Assembly (NCBI GenBank): GCA_012514545.1
Contig: JAAZAC010000250.1
Location: forward strand, 1 to 15,590
Source of the DNA: Actinomycetales bacterium
GTDB taxonomy: Bacteria > Actinomycetota > Actinomycetes > Actinomycetales > Cellulomonadaceae
Direction: 5' to 3'
DNA length: 15,590 bases
Both the position numbers and the translations under genes were made by a program. Below, in pieces: positions 12,903 to 15,590 of this stretch; the first letter of the stretch is position 1; each line of letters opens with the position of its first letter. The notes under the pieces are model-generated. The model saw only the letters and a list, made by a program, of their open reading frames with translations. It had not been told where the DNA came from and did no database searches.

Positions 12903-14159
12903 TCAGTCGATCGGGTGCACGAACAGGCCCGAGCGCAGCTTCGGCTCGAACCACGTGGACTTCGGCGGCATGACGCGCCCGCCGTCGGCGACGTCCATCA
13001 CCTCGTCCGCGGACGTGGGGTGCAGCGCGAACGCCGCGGCGGCCTCGCCCGCGTCGACCAGGCGCTCGAGCGCGGCCGCGCCGCGGATCCCGCCGACGAA
13101 CCGGATGCGCGGGTCGGTGCGCGGGTCGGCGACGCCCAGCAGCGGGCCGAGCACGCGGTCCTGGAGCACCGAGACGTCGAGCCGGGCGATCGGGTCGGCC
13201 TCGTCGACGACGCCGTCCCGCGCGCGCAGCAACCACCACCCGCCGTCGGCGTACAGGCCGACCTGGTGCCGGCCGGGCTCGGGCGCGTCGTGGGCGGGCA
13301 CGACGTCGAAGGCGTCGGCGAGCGCGTCGCGCAGCCCGGCGAGCGTGCGCCCGGCGAGGTCGGCGACGGCCCGGTGGTACGGCAGCACGGTGAGCTCGTC
13401 GGCCGGGAAGACGACGACCGGGAACTCCCCCGCCCCGGGGCCGTGCCGCCCCTCCTCGGCGACGCGGGCCGCGGCCGCGCTGCGGTGGTGGCCGTCGGCG
13501 ACGTACAGCCGCGGCACCTCGCCGAACGCGGCCACGAGGGCGTCCCGCTCCGCCGGGTCGACGGTCCACAGCGTGTGGGCCACGCCGTCGTCGGTGACGA
13601 GGTCGTACTCCGGCGCGCGGGCGGTGACCTGCGCGACCGTCGCCGCGATCGTCGCCGCGCCCGGCGCCTCGGGTCGGTACATGAGGAACACCGGCTCGTC
13701 GTGCGCGGCGAGCGCCGCGATGTGCCGCGTGCGGTCGGTCTCCTTGTCGTGCCGCGTGTGCTCGTGGGTGGCGATGACGCCGGCGCGGTAGTCCGCGACG
13801 GTCGCGCAGCCCACGACGCCGGTCTGCGTCACCGTGCGCTCGGCCGTCCCGGCGCCCGCGGGCAGCCGCATCCGCTGCCGGTACACGAGCAGCCCAGGCT
13901 CGGCGTCCCGCACGAGGACGCCCCGCGCGACGAGGTCGTCGAGGGCGCGGCGGCCGGCGGCGTGCACGACGTCGGCGTGCGGGTCGACGTCGTCGGGCAG
14001 GTCGATCTCGGGCCGGGAGACGTGCAGGAAGCTGTCGGGGTTGCCCGCGGCGAGGGCGCGCGCCTCGGCGGTGTCCACGACGTCGTACGGCGGGGCGGCC
14101 ACCGCGGCGACGGCGTCGCGCGGCGGGCGCAGGGCTCGGAACGGACGGAGGGTGGCCAC
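12903..14159 (-). CDS. DUF1015 family protein
   Basis: This 418-residue soluble protein belongs to DUF1015, a widespread family without an agreed function. Conserved landmarks are RPFRALRPP (5-13), APPYDVV (22-28), HEHTRHDKETDR (132-143), the invariant-looking ADGHHR (221-226) and the C-terminal PPKSTWFEPK (398-407). The HEHT and DGHHR motifs look like an active or metal/nucleotide-binding site, and a link to ParB/sulfiredoxin-fold kinases has been suggested for related proteins; I only note it. The start is GTG at 14159. GACAGT lies 7-12 nt upstream, so this may be another leaderless gene, though the box is weaker than those of glgA and glgC. It converges on glgC with a 3-bp gap. The 96 bp upstream, to the SixA-like gene, hold no clear terminator. 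Confidence 0.92.
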   Translation of the reverse strand: MATLRPFRALRPPRDAVAAVAAPPYDVVDTAEARALAAGNPDSFLHVSRPEIDLPDDVDPHADVVHAAGRRALDDLVARGVLVRDAEPGLLVYRQRMRLPAGAGTAERTVTQTGVVGCATVADYRAGVIATHEHTRHDKETDRTRHIAALAAHDEPVFLMYRPEAPGAATIAATVAQVTARAPEYDLVTDDGVAHTLWTVDPAERDALVAAFGEVPRLYVADGHHRSAAAARVAEEGRHGPGAGEFPVVVFPADELTVLPYHRAVADLAGRTLAGLRDALADAFDVVPAHDAPEPGRHQVGLYADGGWWLLRARDGVVDEADPIARLDVSVLQDRVLGPLLGVADPRTDPRIRFVGGIRGAAALERLVDAGEAAAAFALHPTSADEVMDVADGGRVMPPKSTWFEPKLRSGLFVHPID

Positions 14160-14165
14160 GTCGCT

Positions 14166-14171
14166 ACTGTC
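14166..14171 (-). promoter_or_regulatory. Weak -10 candidate of the DUF1015 gene
   Basis: GACAGT on the minus strand keeps the key A and final T of TANNNT and ends 6 nt before the GTG at 14159, the same geometry as the stronger leaderless promoters nearby. No ribosome binding site is visible. Confidence 0.35.
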
Positions 14172-14255
14172 CCAGACCGGGCGCGGCGCGCGCGGGGGCC
14201 GCCACGGGTCGGACGGCGCGCATCGAGCCGGCCCTCCTCGTCGCCTGCCCGCCGC

Positions 14256-14777
14256 CTACTCGTCCCAGGCGGGCCGGACGACGTCGCGCAGCGCCGCGCC
14301 GCGCCGGTCGAGCTCCGACCACGGGCCGGGCAGCTCGAGGACCGCGAACGCGGCGGTGGACAGGCCCGAGCGCACCTGCGCCACGTGGGCGGGCTCGCCC
14401 TCGCCCGTCAGGTGCGCGGCCGCCGCGGACATCGCGGGCTCGTGCCCGACGACGAGGACCGTGCGCACGCGGTCGTCGACGGCCCGCAGGAGGTCGACGA
14501 CCTCGAGGTGGTGCGCCCCGTAGAGCGCGTCCGAGACCACGACCTCCGGCTCCGGCTCGTCGCCGAGCGCCGCCCGGAGGTGCTCCCACGTCTCGCGCGT
14601 CCGCACCGCCGACGACACGAGAGCGAGCTCCGGCACGAGGCCGTCCCGCAGCCGGGCCCCGACCGCGGCGGCCTGGCGCGTGCCGACGGCGGTGAGCCGC
14701 CGCAGCTCGTCCGCGACGCCGCCGGGCTCCGCCTTCGCGTGCCGGAGCAGGACGAGCCGCCGGGGCCGCCCGGTCAT
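14256..14777 (-). CDS. SixA-like histidine phosphatase
   Basis: This 173-residue member of the histidine phosphatase (phosphoglycerate mutase-like) superfamily has the RHG-type motif RHAKAE (12-17), where His13 would be the phosphorylated nucleophile. SSAVRTRETW (55-64) carries the second Arg, and the second catalytic His is His112 in VVGHEP (109-114). The short length and RHAKAE form resemble SixA, which dephosphorylates phosphohistidine on signalling proteins. The real substrate here is unknown. The ATG at 14777 shares one base with the fabI stop (TGATG), so translation is probably coupled to fabI. A role linked to fatty-acid synthesis is not established; the pairing may be historical. Confidence 0.92.
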   Translation of the reverse strand: MTGRPRRLVLLRHAKAEPGGVADELRRLTAVGTRQAAAVGARLRDGLVPELALVSSAVRTRETWEHLRAALGDEPEPEVVVSDALYGAHHLEVVDLLRAVDDRVRTVLVVGHEPAMSAAAAHLTGEGEPAHVAQVRSGLSTAAFAVLELPGPWSELDRRGAALRDVVRPAWDE

Positions 14778-15544
14778 CACTGCCCCATCGCGTGGACGCC
14801 GCCGTCGACGTGGACGACCTCGCCCGTCGTCGCGGGGAACCAGTCGGAGAGCAGCGCGCACACCGCGCGCGCGGTGGGCTCCGGGTCCGAGCTGTCCCAG
14901 CCGAGCGGGGCGCGCGCGGACCAGCCGCCCTCCATCTGGTCGAAGCCCGGGATGTGCGTCGCGGCCGTCGTCCTGATCGGCCCCGCCGAGACGAGGTTCA
15001 CCCGCACGCCCTCCGGCCCGAGGTCGCGGGCGAGGTAGCGGGCCGTGGACTCGAACGCGGCCTTGGCCACGCCCATCCAGTCGTAGACCGGCCACGCGTA
15101 CCGCGCGTCGAACGTGAGCCCCACGACGGACGCCGGCGTGGCGAGCAGGGGCTGCGCGGCCACGGCGAGCGCCTTGAGCGAGTACGCGGACACGTGCACG
15201 GCCGTGGCGACGTCGTCCCACGCCGCGTCGAGGAAGTGGCCGCCCATGACGGACTGGGGCGCGAACCCGATGGAGTGCACGACGCCGTCGAGGCCGTCCA
15301 CGTGCTCGCGGGTCCGCTCGGCGAGGGCGGCGAGGTCCTCGTCGGACGTCACGTCGAGCGGGACGACCGGCGCCTCCTGCGGCAGCCGCCGCGACACGGC
15401 CGACGTCAGGCGCGTCTGCCGGCCCGGGGCCGTGAGCACGACCCGGGCGCCCTCCTGCTGCGCCAGGCGCGCGACGTGGAACGCGATCGAGGTGTCCACG
15501 AGCACGCCCGTGACCAGCAGCCTCTTGCCCTCCAGCAGCCCCAT
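14777..15544 (-). CDS. fabI: Enoyl-[acyl-carrier-protein] reductase, InhA type
   Basis: This 255-residue NADH-dependent reductase performs the last step of each FAS-II elongation cycle, saturating the trans-2-enoyl-ACP double bond. It follows M. tuberculosis InhA closely: cofactor loop TGVLVDTSIAFHVA (12-25), LDV (63-65), HSIGFAPQ (90-97), catalytic Tyr154 and Lys161 in YDWMGVAK (Y-x6-K), AGPIRT (187-192) and RAPLGW (211-216). Compared with InhA from memory, the substrate-binding loop between AGPIRT and RAPLGW is roughly ten residues shorter, which suits ordinary-length acyl chains rather than meromycolates. ATG at 15544 is preceded by GGAGGGACGGAG. In related genomes fabG often lies directly upstream; here that would be beyond the window. 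The SixA-like gene follows, overlapping by one base. Confidence 0.96.
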   Translation of the reverse strand: MGLLEGKRLLVTGVLVDTSIAFHVARLAQQEGARVVLTAPGRQTRLTSAVSRRLPQEAPVVPLDVTSDEDLAALAERTREHVDGLDGVVHSIGFAPQSVMGGHFLDAAWDDVATAVHVSAYSLKALAVAAQPLLATPASVVGLTFDARYAWPVYDWMGVAKAAFESTARYLARDLGPEGVRVNLVSAGPIRTTAATHIPGFDQMEGGWSARAPLGWDSSDPEPTARAVCALLSDWFPATTGEVVHVDGGVHAMGQ

Positions 15545-15590
15545 GCTCCGTCCCTCCGTGTCGTGTGTCCGTGTCGTCTCGTCCGCGTCG
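15545..15590 (-). promoter_or_regulatory. fabI leader with ribosome binding site
   Basis: On the minus strand, GGAGG lies about 8 nt before the fabI ATG. The rest of the visible leader is GAC/ACG-rich with no -10 that I trust, so fabI may be transcribed from further upstream. Confidence 0.5.

Noticed and set aside
14180..14222. Possible GCGCGC-based hairpin downstream of the SixA-like gene
   Set aside because: The pairing depends on short self-complementary GCGC runs that occur by chance in this DNA; no clean stem-loop could be defined.
12915..15038. A 707-codon open frame on the plus strand
   Set aside because: It is antisense to DUF1015, the SixA-like gene and fabI, all of which carry clear family motifs.
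1..15590. Mobile element, prophage, CRISPR or RNA gene
   Set aside because: No transposase, integrase, terminal inverted repeats, regularly spaced repeat array or tRNA/rRNA sequence was seen, and base composition is even apart from the short AT-rich operator region.

Overview
The window is very GC-rich (third codon positions nearly all G or C) and reads as chromosome of a high-GC actinobacterium. The InhA-type enoyl-ACP reductase, the divergent glgA/glgC pair, the CGNR regulator, the leaderless gene starts and the protein sequences suggest Micrococcales, probably near Cellulomonadaceae. The family-level placement is inference. I see no tRNA, rRNA, CRISPR array, insertion sequence or phage gene. 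Nearly all of the window is accounted for by 15 well-supported genes and one doubtful small ORF.

Layout. Positions 1-461 (+) hold the 3' end of a YbaK/EbsC-type aminoacyl-tRNA editing protein, followed by a GC hairpin. Positions 462-708 hold an unusual control region with two copies of a GCTACC-N18-GGTAGC inverted repeat 40 bp apart. It lies upstream of a CGNR zinc-finger regulator (709-1386, +), and a doubtful divergent small ORF starts at 609. A SpoU/TrmH rRNA or tRNA methyltransferase (1387-2223, -) converges on the regulator with no intervening base. Positions 2315-6728 (-) are one three-gene operon: a TetR repressor followed by the two halves of a heterodimeric ABC exporter, with all junctions overlapping and a perfect 18-bp operator upstream. 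Positions 6895-8621 (-) are an nfeD / SPFH (band 7) membrane-protein pair. Positions 8719-9498 (-) are a stand-alone ABC ATPase, divergent from an unrecognised 260-residue protein (9570-10352, +).

Positions 10388-12899 hold the divergent pair glgA (glgM-like, -) and glgC (+), which make and use ADP-glucose for storage or alpha-glucan synthesis. A DUF1015 protein (12903-14159, -) converges on glgC. The window ends with a SixA-like histidine phosphatase translationally coupled to fabI (14256-15544, -); further fatty-acid synthesis genes may lie beyond the right edge.

The most coherent regulatory theme is leaderless initiation. Five genes (tetR, the ABC ATPase, the 260-residue protein, glgA and glgC) have a TANNNT -10 box ending 6-7 nt before the start codon and no ribosome binding site. 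Two more genes (the methyltransferase and DUF1015) have a weaker GANNNT version at the same distance. I do not see a wholly new system. The strongest leads are the dual operator before the CGNR gene, the asymmetric ABC exporter with histidine/methionine-rich partners, and the compact divergent leaderless promoters.
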